Positions 1 through 9,654 are shown, counted from the first letter of the stretch. The stretch is 64,000 nt of DNA from Bartonella grahamii subsp. shimonis (GCF_036327415.1 NZ_CP123961.1:62001-126000), one strand, 5' to 3'. Translations and numbers: made by a program. The notes: generated from the letters alone by a model not told the origin.

Positions 1-2041
1 CTGTTAATAACTTGACGATATCCTTTTCAATGCGTTGACGCTCTCTTAAAGCCGCTTCTTTGAAGGGAATAGAAGAAGCCTTCACCGCTGCTTTTCCAAC
101 CTGCAAGGCTGCATCTTGGGTACTGGTAGGCATATGCATATTATGCGTAAAAGATATCTCTTTATTCGCTATACGATTGGGTATTCTGTTATAAAGATCT
201 GCATAATTGGCTTCTTTATTGACAACCTTCTTAACAGCAGAAGCTTTATCTGCTCCGTAAATCTTTGCAAATCTTTCATAAAGATCATCCGTATCAAAAA
301 TCTCTTTTGCTTTGGAGACTTTATCTGTCGTTTGCCTCATGCCCTCGAAAAGTTCTCCCCTTGATCCCTTTTTAAAGTATTTTTGTTGTCCCTCTGGTAA
401 TTCATCAAAAATTTTACTGAATTCATCCTTATTAACCGACTTGCTAAGGATTTTGGAGCCTGCATCCATGGCGTCTACACGTGCACTATATTGATGATAC
501 AATGCCCGTCCTTTCTTATATTCAGACGATATATCATCCATAAGCTCTAACAATTTTTTCCGGATACCTAATAAGGTACGAACTTTGCTATCATCTCTCA
601 TGTTCCTTGCTGTATCTGTCATAAAACGAAGTTTACGCTGCGTTTCATGAAGAAGCCCCATGTTCGGTTTTTCTTTAAGGAGACTAAACTTTTGAGACGA
701 AAACGGACTGACTTTGTTCCCACCACTCGTGAACTCCTTTAATCCTTCGTCATAAGCTTGTTTAAAATAAGGACGCTCCATTAATTCATTAAGAGCACCA
801 TAATATTTTTCTCCTATCGGCGTTTTCTTGGCTATTTCGTAAAGACTATCTGTCGCTGCTTTCTTGCTTGCAATAAGATCATCTTTTAAACCTGTGACAT
901 TTTGACGAGGAACAAAGTGTTCATCTGCTGCCTGATGAATACGCTCCCCTCCTCCCAGCGCTCTCGCGGCGGCTCTTTCGATAAAATCAAGGGAAGCATC
1001 CGGATTTTTCCTTGAGAGTTCAAACACTAAATCCTGTAAAATTGGGCTGTGATCTACAACATAATCTGTAGGACTTTTGGAACGACCAAAAGATTTTCCA
1101 AGCTCTTCAGAAGCATCATTGCTTAAATGCTTACTAATTTCTCTTAACACGTCTTTTGAAATACCTTGCTTATGAGAAGGGGAAAGAAGTCTTCGTATTC
1201 CGCCGACAGTAGAACCAAGCGCGGAACCAACTAAGCTCCCAACCGCTGTGCCTGCTGCTCCCAATCCTCCACCAACTGCTGCACTTGTAAGCCTACTACC
1301 AAACCCCTCTCCTTCACCTGCTCCATGTGCTGCACCAGATGCCGCACCAACTTTAAGCAAATGAGGAAGTGTTGTGTTTTTCGTGATACCTAAAAATGGG
1401 CTTGCCTTTTCGCCTACATATCGCCCCGCTCTTCCTACCGGCGTTTGCCCCGCTTTCAAAAAGGCTTGACCTAATTTTGAAGCAACATGAGGCGCTACCC
1501 TTCCAACAAGCCCTGCAACCGCTCCTGTTCCTAACGTCGCAAGTGAAGGGAGTGCCGAACCTAAAGCATTTCCACCTAAAGACGTCCAATAATGCGCATT
1601 GCTTACCCTACGTTGATAATCACGTAATTTATTGACTGCTTTGTCATACTTATCTTCGTATTTTTTATCTCCAGATAACCAATATCCGATAAGTCCCTTT
1701 CCAAAAGCCTTTAGTGCATTCTCATTCTCATCATCACGTCCTGCCGCTGTAATCCCCGCAATTTCATCATCTAAATTAAAACTCAAACCATGCTTTAAAG
1801 AGTTCCAAAAAGCTTCACTTTGCGTGATTTCTGGAGACTGTTGAGCATTTTCATAATCTGTAAAAGACGAGGTATTTGGAATAATATCAACCAATTTGTA
1901 TTCTTTAAGCCAATCCGGTACAGGTTGATTTTTATTACCTTCAAAACCTGTGGAAGTCGAATTATTTGGAATAATGTCAACTAATCTGTATTTTTTAAGC
2001 CAATCTGGTATTTGACTGCTGTAGTTGTTAGGAGAAGACAT
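1..2041 (-). CDS. Large phage virion protein, probable ejection protein (partial)
   Basis: An open minus-strand frame starts at ATG 2041 and runs off the left edge, giving at least 680 residues without a stop. The N-terminus carries a direct repeat of about 30 residues (PDWLKKYRLVDIIPN, then PDWLKEYKLVDIIPN). A Gly/Ala-rich stretch of about 100 residues follows (for example GGGLGAAGTAVGSLVGSALG), then a long charged helical region. It is the most distal visible late gene, 8 nt after the 479-aa gene. Large proteins with glycine-zipper segments at this position in P22- and N4-like phages are often internal or ejected virion proteins. That assignment is inferred from position and composition; no enzymatic motif was recognised. 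Confidence 0.6.
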   Translation of the reverse strand, partial: MSSPNNYSSQIPDWLKKYRLVDIIPNNSTSTGFEGNKNQPVPDWLKEYKLVDIIPNTSSFTDYENAQQSPEITQSEAFWNSLKHGLSFNLDDEIAGITAAGRDDENENALKAFGKGLIGYWLSGDKKYEDKYDKAVNKLRDYQRRVSNAHYWTSLGGNALGSALPSLATLGTGAVAGLVGRVAPHVASKLGQAFLKAGQTPVGRAGRYVGEKASPFLGITKNTTLPHLLKVGAASGAAHGAGEGEGFGSRLTSAAVGGGLGAAGTAVGSLVGSALGSTVGGIRRLLSPSHKQGISKDVLREISKHLSNDASEELGKSFGRSKSPTDYVVDHSPILQDLVFELSRKNPDASLDFIERAAARALGGGERIHQAADEHFVPRQNVTGLKDDLIASKKAATDSLYEIAKKTPIGEKYYGALNELMERPYFKQAYDEGLKEFTSGGNKVSPFSSQKFSLLKEKPNMGLLHETQRKLRFMTDTARNMRDDSKVRTLLGIRKKLLELMDDISSEYKKGRALYHQYSARVDAMDAGSKILSKSVNKDEFSKIFDELPEGQQKYFKKGSRGELFEGMRQTTDKVSKAKEIFDTDDLYERFAKIYGADKASAVKKVVNKEANYADLYNRIPNRIANKEISFTHNMHMPTSTQDAALQVGKAAVKASSIPFKEAALRERQRIEKDIVKLLT

Positions 2042-2049
2042 TCTACAAC

Positions 2050-3486
2050 TTACCTCTCATAAATCCTTATGCCATCTTGAGTATGAAATGCAAATTTTGA
2101 TCCTTTTGGAAGATTTTGAACAGCTTCATTTGTAGTGATAACCGACACACCGGCATACTTTTCCGGAAGCATCAGATAGTCGGTAGAATATTGACCATTT
2201 TCTGCCGTAACGGCATTTCTCATATTATCTTCTGTAGCCTCAATCTTACCTAATACAATACCTTGTACTTCAGGGTTCAGTCTTGATAAAACATCTTTTA
2301 TTGTTGACAAACGCCGTTTAAGCTCTCGTGTAGACATACGTAAACTTAATTTCCCAAGAGACTCTTTTAACATTTCAATGTCTTTATCGCTAACATTTCC
2401 AAGTCCTAGCGCCCCTCTCTGCGACAACAGTTTCATTTGATCTATACGGTCAAGCGCTATACGCGATTGTATTGATTCCAAAATTTGTCGTGCATCAGAT
2501 TGTTCCGACGTTGGCGACGCATAGCTAGCAACTAAAGCTATATTACCTGTCGCCTTATCCTTAAATTTCTCAAGGTATTCCTGCACATAATCAATATCGT
2601 CTAGCAAAACCTTTGCATACACGTTTTTATGTTGACGTAAAGCGGCTGCACGTTCGTTGTCCAGATACGCCTTCCCACCAGGGTGATAAACCACTCTCTT
2701 TCCCGTTGGTGATGTTGGGTCATCAATTAACGAACTTCCATCATTGTAATGTTTTATGCTATCTGTACCACCTGTGAGCAATGCACTAAGCATTTGAGGA
2801 TTACGTGCCATGACAGCAGCTTCTTCTTCGCTGTATCCTTTAGACTTCAGATACTCGACGGTCTGGTTAACCTGCCCTCTTTGTTTATCTACTTCATTAA
2901 GATGCTTCACACCGCTTGCTAGCGCATCCCATCCTGAACCGCCTGATGGCGCTGCTGACATACCTGCAAAAAGATCTTGTAGCTTCTTATAAGCATCTGA
3001 TTGAAAAAACTTATAAGTATTGGACTGTAAAAATTTATCTAAATCTGTCGGTTCAGGAGGTGGTGCTTGAGATGCTGTAGCTAATGGTTGCGTTTGGGGT
3101 TGAATTTGTTCATTAATATAAGGTTTAAGTTCTTGTGGGGTTGCCTCCTGTGCATTAGGGAGTGGTGGATGATTTCCTACACCAAGAGGCATTTCCGTTC
3201 TAGGAGCCGTAGAGGGCATAAATGGTCCATATGGCTGCTGCATATTCTGTAAATAAGGGTTGGAGGGAGCATGTGCTTCATTTATATTATCCAGAATACT
3301 CCCAATCGCCCCACCAATTACTAAAGGATTCTTCGGGCTTGGTTTCATTAATTGTCCCAATCCTTTCGCCCCTGTAACCATTTTGGGAACGACTCTGGGA
3401 TAAAAATACCTAAAAATATGAGGTCCATATCTCAATGCTGCCCCTCCTGCTGCCCCAGCAGCTAAGCCTAATAATGGAAATGCCAT
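2050..3486 (-). CDS. Phage virion-associated protein, probable ejection protein
   Basis: About 478 aa. ATG 3486 is preferred over the overlapping GTG at 3489 because AGGAGA lies about 5 nt upstream of it. The first 20 residues are Gly/Ala-rich (LLGLAAGAAGGAALRYG), followed by a Pro/Gln-rich linker (about residues 85-150) and an alpha-helical C-terminal half with many charged residues. No conserved domain is recognised. It sits between two other late genes of similar character in one minus-strand operon. A structural or DNA-ejection role is inferred from location only. Confidence 0.55.
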   Translation of the reverse strand: MAFPLLGLAAGAAGGAALRYGPHIFRYFYPRVVPKMVTGAKGLGQLMKPSPKNPLVIGGAIGSILDNINEAHAPSNPYLQNMQQPYGPFMPSTAPRTEMPLGVGNHPPLPNAQEATPQELKPYINEQIQPQTQPLATASQAPPPEPTDLDKFLQSNTYKFFQSDAYKKLQDLFAGMSAAPSGGSGWDALASGVKHLNEVDKQRGQVNQTVEYLKSKGYSEEEAAVMARNPQMLSALLTGGTDSIKHYNDGSSLIDDPTSPTGKRVVYHPGGKAYLDNERAAALRQHKNVYAKVLLDDIDYVQEYLEKFKDKATGNIALVASYASPTSEQSDARQILESIQSRIALDRIDQMKLLSQRGALGLGNVSDKDIEMLKESLGKLSLRMSTRELKRRLSTIKDVLSRLNPEVQGIVLGKIEATEDNMRNAVTAENGQYSTDYLMLPEKYAGVSVITTNEAVQNLPKGSKFAFHTQDGIRIYER

Positions 3487-3531
3487 CACACTCTCCTACA
3501 AAACTATCATTTAATGATTTTACAGTTCTCA

Positions 3532-4449
3532 TTACCTATTCATGTAATTTAAAAAGGCATTGGATGCTCCTCCTGCCAATGTGGCTCCTGCTGGACCACC
3601 TGCCATGTAACCAAAAGCCATCGGTGCTACCTGAAGTGCCAGAGAACCTACCGTTCCTGTATTCTGCAAAGGATTGTTGCCTTGCATCAGAGAAGCTGTG
3701 TTGCTATTTGTCGTCCTGCCGTAATTGCCTGCAAAGCCATGACCGGCGTTCATAAGCATATTCAACCTATTCCAACCGCTATTGTCTTGTTCCAGCCAAC
3801 GTTCACGATTGGCATCAACAATTCTCTGATTGTGGGCATCAAGCACACCTCCCCCCTGTATGGCATTGGAATAGGCATTGCCATAACCCTGTAAGAAGTT
3901 ATTTGAGGCTCCCAACTGATTTTGATTGGCTTGGTCTATCAGTGAATTCGCTTGCATCATGCGGTCCGCATCACGATTATATTGATCTGCCATAGCTCTT
4001 GTGGACAAAGCACCAAGTTCATTTGCCAATACACCTGCATGTGCACCGGACCCATAACGACCCGCACCTGCAAAAGAGCTGTTAATCGTATCTCTTACAC
4101 GGTCTAAGCTATTTTGAAGGGCGGCATTAAAAGACGGATTCTGTCCAACCATACCACCAGAAGCCATATGTCTAAGATTCATGGCTGCCGACGTTGGATT
4201 GTAGATTGTATTCATCAAAGAGCGATTTTGATAATGATGAGGAATACTGCCAAGACCACCAATGCCATAGCGCGTTTGATCACTTAACGGGGCAATACGA
4301 GGTCCCCCATACACATTACCACCCGCCCCTGTATTATACAGATGATACGCATCCCTACCCCCACGCTTAAATACATTTTCCATCCAAGCAGGAGGGGCGC
4401 TTGTCTGTACCTGCTTTTGTTCTGTTGTTGCTGGTGTCTTGCTCCCCAT
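3532..4449 (-). CDS. Phage structural protein, Gly/Asn/Ala-rich
   Basis: 305 aa. The sequence is rich in Gly, Asn, Ala and Gln, with a helical middle (about residues 105-215) and a Gly/Ala-rich C-terminus (MAFGYMAGGPAGATLAGG) that could insert in a membrane. It lies 1 nt from the stop side of the GNAT-like gene and upstream of the two large putative ejection proteins. Composition and place suggest a small internal or ejected virion protein; the family is not recognised with certainty. Confidence 0.5.
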   Translation of the reverse strand: MGSKTPATTEQKQVQTSAPPAWMENVFKRGGRDAYHLYNTGAGGNVYGGPRIAPLSDQTRYGIGGLGSIPHHYQNRSLMNTIYNPTSAAMNLRHMASGGMVGQNPSFNAALQNSLDRVRDTINSSFAGAGRYGSGAHAGVLANELGALSTRAMADQYNRDADRMMQANSLIDQANQNQLGASNNFLQGYGNAYSNAIQGGGVLDAHNQRIVDANRERWLEQDNSGWNRLNMLMNAGHGFAGNYGRTTNSNTASLMQGNNPLQNTGTVGSLALQVAPMAFGYMAGGPAGATLAGGASNAFLNYMNR

Positions 4450-4450
4450 T

Positions 4451-4876
4451 TCACAATTCCTTCCTGTAATAAAGCATATCTATGCTGTAACCTTGCTTGT
4501 CCAATGCACGTTTCCAACCCAAACGACCCAAGATCTCCATTTCAAAAGCGCCATTCTCACGCGCCCAATCCTCTGCAACTTGCAAATTATCAACCAAATC
4601 AAGAACACCCATCCCACTACATTCACAAATGAGCGCGCGCTTCTTTCCTAAAACTGTCTGTTGTATCTGTGTCGTGACTACCGCTAAAAATCGCTCTTCA
4701 TCATCCAAAACAAGCCATAACTGTTTCTTGCCCGTGCAAATGGCTTCAATCAGTTCCTGCAACGTAATTTCATGTTTAAAACGCTCTACATACTCATTAA
4801 AAGATGCAATGATTTCTTCAAGATAAGGCGCTATACGCTCCATATCCCAAGAACTGGTCAAAAAGATTTTTGCCAT
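4451..4876 (-). CDS. GNAT-like phage protein in the tail/ejection operon
   Basis: 141 aa. The pattern resembles a GNAT acetyltransferase fold: helix, strand (LWLVLDD), strand (FLAVVTTQI), a core strand followed by an acidic/Gly loop (ECSGMGVLDLV), helix (AEDWARENGA), strand (FEMEILGRLGWKRAL). The start ATG overlaps the stop of the gp10-like gene by 1 nt, indicating translational coupling. GNAT-like proteins occur among T7-like internal virion proteins, so it may be structural rather than an enzyme. The classical acetyl-CoA Q/RxxGxG/A loop is not clearly present. Confidence 0.5.
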   Translation of the reverse strand: MAKIFLTSSWDMERIAPYLEEIIASFNEYVERFKHEITLQELIEAICTGKKQLWLVLDDEERFLAVVTTQIQQTVLGKKRALICECSGMGVLDLVDNLQVAEDWARENGAFEMEILGRLGWKRALDKQGYSIDMLYYRKEL

Positions 4877-6333
4877 TACCCTCTACCAAAAGGACGTAAA
4901 TCCACATTAAAGCCCGTAATCATCGTCCAAGGTTCATTCTTAGGAATGCGTAATTTAAACCGGTGATAACGATTGCGCGAACGACCGTGATAAGCGCCCG
5001 TGACATAAGAACACACCCTCTCCTTATGCCATGTGATCGGCGTCTGATTATTGCGAAGACGACGTTCTCCTATGCTTAAAAGACCTTCTGTCGTATCAAC
5101 TTCAGCAAACATCTTCGTGATAAAGCTAAAACTTCCATCCGGTGCCCCCATCTCTTGCGAAACAACCGTTGCCTCCATCGGGGCTCCTGTAAACATAACA
5201 AGCCGATTGTTTTCATCAAAAGCACCAAGCATGGGCGCGCCACTTTGCCAACGAGGGCTGTCTAAAGAAGCCGGCAATGCCTCAAGATTGATCGAAATCT
5301 CATCTAACTGTTCTAAAGTATAACCTGTTGTAAACACTGGAAACAACGTGAAAAGCTTTCCCTGTAGTGTCGACCATTTCTGTAAACCCCAATCATAAAC
5401 AAAGGTGGTTTGCTCGTTATTGCCACTCTTTAAGGACCAATAAATCCGGTTATCAATGGGGTCTATAACTCCTTGCATCTCATCAAGAGCAAACTTATCA
5501 AATGTTTTAAAAACCGTTCTATCAACCTTTTCAAAACCTATCGGTAAAAGTTGACCATCCAAACTCATTTGATAAAAACCACCATCACCCGCAAAAAAAG
5601 CATCACTCCCTCGACATGCTATAGAGGCTGCGCTGCGGGCTCCTCGCTTGTCTTGTATCTTTTGAAACGTAAACACAATCTTAGAACCCGCAACAAAGGT
5701 TCCTGCATAAATAGCAGAACGCATAAAAATGAGGGGATTGGTGGATTCCGTAGACCCTTGAACATATTCTCCATCCGGAAAATCCTGAAAATCGCAATCT
5801 TTCTGCTTAACTGTCCAATGAGTTGCATCATCCAAACCTGACCAATGAATGCGATTAGGATTATCTGTCAATTGCATCAAACAAACAAAAGGTCCCCAAA
5901 CCTTCACCAAGCCTGCTTTCGGCGGATTGCCTCCTAAATCTTCAAATCGTTCAGAACTATGGGTATTTAAAACCTGTGGTTTGTCGTTTTTGTTCACCGC
6001 AATAACGCTTTCACCAAATAACGCAAACGACCATTGATTATCCTCATGCGCATGATAGGTCACACCACTTTGACTTATGTCCTTCCAACCCTTCGTTTGA
6101 CTATCATAACTGTAAAGCTTTTGCTTGCCTCCTACGATTATCTTAACACCATTACCGCTTCTAAAGGCGATTGAACCCAAGGGCTTTTCTTCCAAAGGAT
6201 TAGAAACAACCATTGCACTAGGCATGGGTATGTAACCGCCATCTGCCGGTAAAACATTCACAAGGCTATCCGTAAAGCTGCCGTTGACAACCGCAACATC
6301 TGGTCTGTAATCGGCAATGGGAAAATAAACCAT
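4876..6333 (-). CDS. Tail/DNA-stabilisation protein, P22 gp10-like
   Basis: 485 aa. The pattern is of repeated short beta strands, as in propeller-like packaged-DNA stabilisation proteins of podoviruses. Examples are the opening MVYFPIADYRPDVA, the central RIHWSGLDDATHW and VFTFQKIQDKRGARS, and later RIYWSLKSGNN. P22 gp10 family members are near this length and are needed to plug the portal after packaging. It sits next to the adaptor gene (6335-7045), matching the head-completion gene order. Assignment rests on these motifs and order and was not checked by alignment. Confidence 0.6.
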   Translation of the reverse strand: MVYFPIADYRPDVAVVNGSFTDSLVNVLPADGGYIPMPSAMVVSNPLEEKPLGSIAFRSGNGVKIIVGGKQKLYSYDSQTKGWKDISQSGVTYHAHEDNQWSFALFGESVIAVNKNDKPQVLNTHSSERFEDLGGNPPKAGLVKVWGPFVCLMQLTDNPNRIHWSGLDDATHWTVKQKDCDFQDFPDGEYVQGSTESTNPLIFMRSAIYAGTFVAGSKIVFTFQKIQDKRGARSAASIACRGSDAFFAGDGGFYQMSLDGQLLPIGFEKVDRTVFKTFDKFALDEMQGVIDPIDNRIYWSLKSGNNEQTTFVYDWGLQKWSTLQGKLFTLFPVFTTGYTLEQLDEISINLEALPASLDSPRWQSGAPMLGAFDENNRLVMFTGAPMEATVVSQEMGAPDGSFSFITKMFAEVDTTEGLLSIGERRLRNNQTPITWHKERVCSYVTGAYHGRSRNRYHRFKLRIPKNEPWTMITGFNVDLRPFGRG

Positions 6334-6334
6334 G

Positions 6335-7045
6335 CTAAAAATCCGTTGGTATTATTCTGGTCACGTTATGACGTTGAGACGTCTCTGCATGCAATTCATT
6401 CAACTGTTCGTTAAAGTCATTGTAAGCTGCTGCTGCACAATCGGGGTCTTTCAAGATATTCTTGTAAAGTTCGTATTTTGCACGCGCTTTGATCAGATCA
6501 AACGCGTGCACAAACCATGAATGCTCCTCATCGACACTCTCTATCTCTGATAAACGCAATGGAGAGAGAATGAGTTGAATCTGATAGGCTCTATCCGGCG
6601 TGGGATAAAGATGTAATTTCCTATCAAAATAACTGTAGCAAACCGGCGTTCCTTGCTGCTCTGATGATAACAAAGGCTCTAAAGAAACATGGTCCTTACA
6701 CTCCAATGCAAGCTTATGATGTTGATCAGAACTCAAATAAACGTTTTTGATCTTAACGGCTGTTTCAATATGGTGGGTGTCACTTGCATCATAAACACCT
6801 TTCCCCGCCCGTGTCTCAAACACCACATCACGGCTTTCGTTAAAGTAAAAATTTTCTCTCTCACAAAAACGAATGGCTGCAAAAATACTTTCTTGTATTT
6901 GATGAACATACTCATCCCCTATGTCATCAATCTCATCTTGGATGACCGATACAAGGTGAGAAAGTGTTCTCTTATGACGATAAACATCTCGCTTTACAGG
7001 TATCGGTCCTCCGGTCTTAACCCGAATATAATGACGCGTCATCAA
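6335..7045 (-). CDS. Head-tail adaptor / head completion protein
   Basis: 236 aa. The centre reads YSYFDRKLHLYPTPDRAYQI followed by LILSPLRL. This kind of segment (experimental description of a strand-rich core, Pro, then a helix) is common in short phage adaptor proteins. The N- and C-terminal halves are helical and charged. It is the first gene of the tail block and directly precedes the gp10-like gene (1-nt gap). A ring-forming adaptor between portal and tail is the most likely role. Confidence 0.5.
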   Translation of the reverse strand: MMTRHYIRVKTGGPIPVKRDVYRHKRTLSHLVSVIQDEIDDIGDEYVHQIQESIFAAIRFCERENFYFNESRDVVFETRAGKGVYDASDTHHIETAVKIKNVYLSSDQHHKLALECKDHVSLEPLLSSEQQGTPVCYSYFDRKLHLYPTPDRAYQIQLILSPLRLSEIESVDEEHSWFVHAFDLIKARAKYELYKNILKDPDCAAAAYNDFNEQLNELHAETSQRHNVTRIIPTDF

Positions 7046-7081
7046 AATACCTTTCTGTAAAAATTATTACTATTGATATTA

Positions 7082-7099
7082 TATACTTTGTGTAGTATA
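7082..7099. promoter_or_regulatory. Probable operator of the higBA-like pair
   Basis: Perfect inverted repeat TATACT-N6-AGTATA, 9 bp before the start codon of the toxin gene at 7108. Palindromes in this position are typical sites for antitoxin-mediated autorepression. The repeat is seen; its binding is inferred. Confidence 0.5.
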
Positions 7100-7107
7100 G
7101 TGCACTG

Positions 7108-7419
7108 ATGGTAGCGATAATAAAAACAACAGATGAATTCGATAACTGGTTAGAAAAGCTTAAAGACAGAAAAGCTGCTAATATAATTCTTGCAAGGCTT
7201 CATAGAATTCGTTCAGGGCTTTTGGGTGATGCAAAGTTTTTTAATGGTATAGGTGAATTACGTATCCATTATGGTGCTGGTTACCGAATTTATTTTACAA
7301 AAAAAGGCGATAAAATCATTATATTGCTTTGTGGTGGTGACAAATCCACACAATCCAGTGATATTCAAAAAGCCTTATCTCTTTTAGAGGATCTTAAAAA
7401 TGAAATTGAAAACCTTTAA
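7108..7419 (+). CDS. RelE/ParE-family toxin (HigB-like)
   Basis: 103 aa, intact. It has the RelE-fold signature of addiction-module killer proteins: a helical N-terminus (LEKLKDRKAANIILARLHRI), then GDAKFFNGIGELRIHYGAGYRIYF-type strands and the C-terminal IILLCGGDKSTQ. Members of this family act as mRNA-directed ribonucleases at the ribosome. The gene is on the plus strand, against the surrounding late genes, and overlaps the antitoxin gene by 20 nt. It is a probable lysogenic-state TA moron; an operator-like palindrome precedes it. Confidence 0.8.
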   Translation: MVAIIKTTDEFDNWLEKLKDRKAANIILARLHRIRSGLLGDAKFFNGIGELRIHYGAGYRIYFTKKGDKIIILLCGGDKSTQSSDIQKALSLLEDLKNEIENL

Positions 7420-7684
7420 CTTTGAAAAACACCTCACAACACCAGAATCTCAAAAAGTCTTTTTAAATGAAGCCTTCAAAACAGGTGATGCTGCGCATAT
7501 AGCGGATGCCCTTGGTATCGTTGCTAGAGCGCAAAATATGAGTGCCTTAGCAAAAGAAACCAATCGCGAACGCAGTGGATTATACCGCTCTTTAAGCAAA
7601 ACTGGTGACCCTAAACTTTCTACCTTAGTCGCTGTGCTCTCTGCTCTTAATTTGCAACTAAGCGTCCAGTCTCCCACTCCATGA
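7400..7684 (+). CDS. HTH antitoxin of the addiction-module antidote family
   Basis: 94 aa. The C-terminal half is an HTH (about residues 36-85: DALGIVARAQNMSALAKETN, then GLYRSLSKTGDPKLSTLVAV), the classic signature of antidote proteins paired with HigB-like toxins. It overlaps the toxin gene by 20 nt, so the pair is translationally coupled in toxin-first order. It should neutralise the toxin and bind the 7082-7099 palindrome. Confidence 0.8.
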   Translation: MKLKTFNFEKHLTTPESQKVFLNEAFKTGDAAHIADALGIVARAQNMSALAKETNRERSGLYRSLSKTGDPKLSTLVAVLSALNLQLSVQSPTP

Positions 7685-7709
7685 AATCGGTAATGCTTCT
7701 CTTCTCTCA

Positions 7710-8090
7710 TTACCGATTTGTGACGAATTCAACAACGATGGTTGCCGCACCAGAAGCAACTTCTTTATCCGCTGTGGCATAAAGAGTAACTTCCTTATCA
7801 TAAGGTACAAACTCCTTTTGATCTTTCGGTGTTATCTCTTTGGTCCCTTGTGCTTTGATATCCGCTTCACCAATTTCCTCCCCTCCACGAGTGGTGCCAA
7901 TCTTCACCTTTGCCTCCGAAAAAACCGTCTTGATAAAGACTTTTATCGAAGTAATCAGTGATCCACGCGGCAAAATGCCAATTTTTAAGCTCTTCTTTTT
8001 GTCTTCATGGGTAAAATCAAGCCTAAAAAAACTCACCTGTTGGGCATGACAATTTCTGCCTTGTAAGGGTTCTGGTAATCCGCTTGCCAT
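7710..8090 (-). CDS. Capsid-associated protein, twin copy 2
   Basis: 126 aa. It shares most of its N-terminal 35 residues and its C-terminal VVEFVTNR with the neighbouring gene 8109-8489. Both contain SLITSIKVFIKT-like beta segments. Placement directly downstream of the major capsid gene suggests a head decoration or cement protein, but the family is not recognised. The two genes diverge in the middle third (KIGTTRGGEEIGEADIKAQG versus KIGSTHGGTEFGEPDIKQQG). Confidence 0.5.
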   Translation of the reverse strand: MASGLPEPLQGRNCHAQQVSFFRLDFTHEDKKKSLKIGILPRGSLITSIKVFIKTVFSEAKVKIGTTRGGEEIGEADIKAQGTKEITPKDQKEFVPYDKEVTLYATADKEVASGAATIVVEFVTNR

Positions 8091-8108
8091 AATGTCATGC
8101 TCCTTTCA

Positions 8109-8489
8109 TTAGCGATTTGTAACAAACTCAACAACTACCGTTGCCTCACCTGCTTGAACCGATTTACTTGCCTTCGCGTAAAGAGTAACTTCCTTATCCT
8201 GAGAAACAAACTCCTTTTGACCAGAAATTGTAACCGATTGGATGCCTTGCTGTTTAATATCTGGTTCCCCAAACTCAGTTCCCCCATGGGTGCTGCCAAT
8301 TTTTACTTTCGCATCTGAAAAAGCCGTCTTGATAAACACTTTAATCGAAGTAATCAGTGCCCCACGAGGTAACGTCCCTATGATCATGACGCGTTCTTTG
8401 TCTTCATGGGTAAAATCAAGCCGCAAAAAACTTACCTGTTGGGTATGACAATTTCTGCCTTGTAAGGGTTCTGGTAATCCGCTTGCCAT
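8109..8489 (-). CDS. Capsid-associated protein, twin copy 1
   Basis: 126 aa, a paralogue of the following gene in tandem. Both begin MASGLPEPLQGRNCH and end VVEFVTNR, and both are predicted to be beta-rich. It lies 14 nt after the capsid gene on the same strand. A small beta-rich protein immediately downstream of the capsid gene is consistent with a decoration protein; no direct homology is claimed. Confidence 0.5.
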   Translation of the reverse strand: MASGLPEPLQGRNCHTQQVSFLRLDFTHEDKERVMIIGTLPRGALITSIKVFIKTAFSDAKVKIGSTHGGTEFGEPDIKQQGIQSVTISGQKEFVSQDKEVTLYAKASKSVQAGEATVVVEFVTNR

Positions 8490-8503
8490 ATCATCTCTCC
8501 TTA

Positions 8504-9631
8504 TTACGAAGCAGTTTCACCGCTATAAGTTGGAATAACAATCGTTGCAAAGTCCTGCTCCTGTTTCTGTAAACCTGAGAAAACAAAGCGAGTCTTCTTC
8601 ATCCCTATCAGCGTCTTTGCCGCTAAACCATATTCACGCTTATAATCAAAATATTCTTCTTCAAGCTTGTAACGATTGACCCCGCGATTATTCCCAAAAG
8701 CCATCACAACACTTTGCGCCCCTAGGAATACAGCACGTCGAACACTGGAAACCATCGTTTTATCCGTTGATTTTACACCATGGGTGACATGTTCAGATTC
8801 ACGTAAAACAACGCCATTATACATGCCAAGGGAACCATCAAAGATGGGATTTTTGCTCCGTGAACCCGAATAAACAGCACGCTGTATATCAAGCCATTCT
8901 CCCTTGTCTGTATTAGTGCGCAATTGCATGACTTGCGTCGGATGTAAGTACATCACGTAAACACTATCACCATTCACACGCACAGGCCTAATTTTGGGAT
9001 TGGCTAGTTTGGCGCATTTAACTGCCTCGTCAATCAGTTTGAGACTAAAGCTATGTTTTGCTTTATCTGTAAGATCTTCATCCTTGGTTTTGCCATCAGG
9101 ACGAATAATCCGCTTACCACTTGGTTCTGTTGGTTCATTAAATCCGTAATACACAGGCTCTATGTCTATAACACGTTCCTCAAAAGAAATGGTCGGCGCT
9201 GTATAACCACAAGCGTGAATGAAGAACATCAAACTTAACCGATCGGCATACCAATCAACCAAAGCATTTTTGGCTTCTTCACGCAAATTAAAGACCGTAC
9301 GCTGCTGATCAATGCTTCCTTCATTAGCAACTCGAGCAGCATGCGCAAGCTCGTCAATATACAATCTGTCATGAAGGAATTGTAATGCCTCTTCATTGCC
9401 TTCCAAAACCTGCCCCGAAGAAACACCGCGCCCTAACATCTGCGCACGCAAACTAAAGATAACACTATCTCCTTTGCCTTTTTGTGTTTCGGTCTTTAAT
9501 TGAATAATACTATTGGAATCTTTTCCAATTAAGGGTGCAATAGGAATCGCCTTTGAAACTTCTACGTTGAGTATTTTTGACCATGTCCCCATCGAGTGGA
9601 GATCGCTTTCTCTAACTGTTGTGATTGCCAT
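8504..9631 (-). CDS. Major capsid protein, N4-gp56 family
   Basis: 375 aa. The features fit the N4-gp56-type HK97-fold capsid family: an opening of about 90 residues with GDSVIFSLRAQMLGRGV, the conserved LYIDELAHAARV region, AKNALVDWYADRL, and late VMYLHPTQVMQLR. Length is typical of the family. It is preceded by a strong Rho-independent terminator (9663-9677) on the same strand, so it is probably transcribed from its own promoter or by readthrough from the scaffold gene. Confidence 0.8.
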   Translation of the reverse strand: MAITTVRESDLHSMGTWSKILNVEVSKAIPIAPLIGKDSNSIIQLKTETQKGKGDSVIFSLRAQMLGRGVSSGQVLEGNEEALQFLHDRLYIDELAHAARVANEGSIDQQRTVFNLREEAKNALVDWYADRLSLMFFIHACGYTAPTISFEERVIDIEPVYYGFNEPTEPSGKRIIRPDGKTKDEDLTDKAKHSFSLKLIDEAVKCAKLANPKIRPVRVNGDSVYVMYLHPTQVMQLRTNTDKGEWLDIQRAVYSGSRSKNPIFDGSLGMYNGVVLRESEHVTHGVKSTDKTMVSSVRRAVFLGAQSVVMAFGNNRGVNRYKLEEEYFDYKREYGLAAKTLIGMKKTRFVFSGLQKQEQDFATIVIPTYSGETAS

Positions 9632-9654
9632 TTATTTGACCTTTCTTTGCTGTA

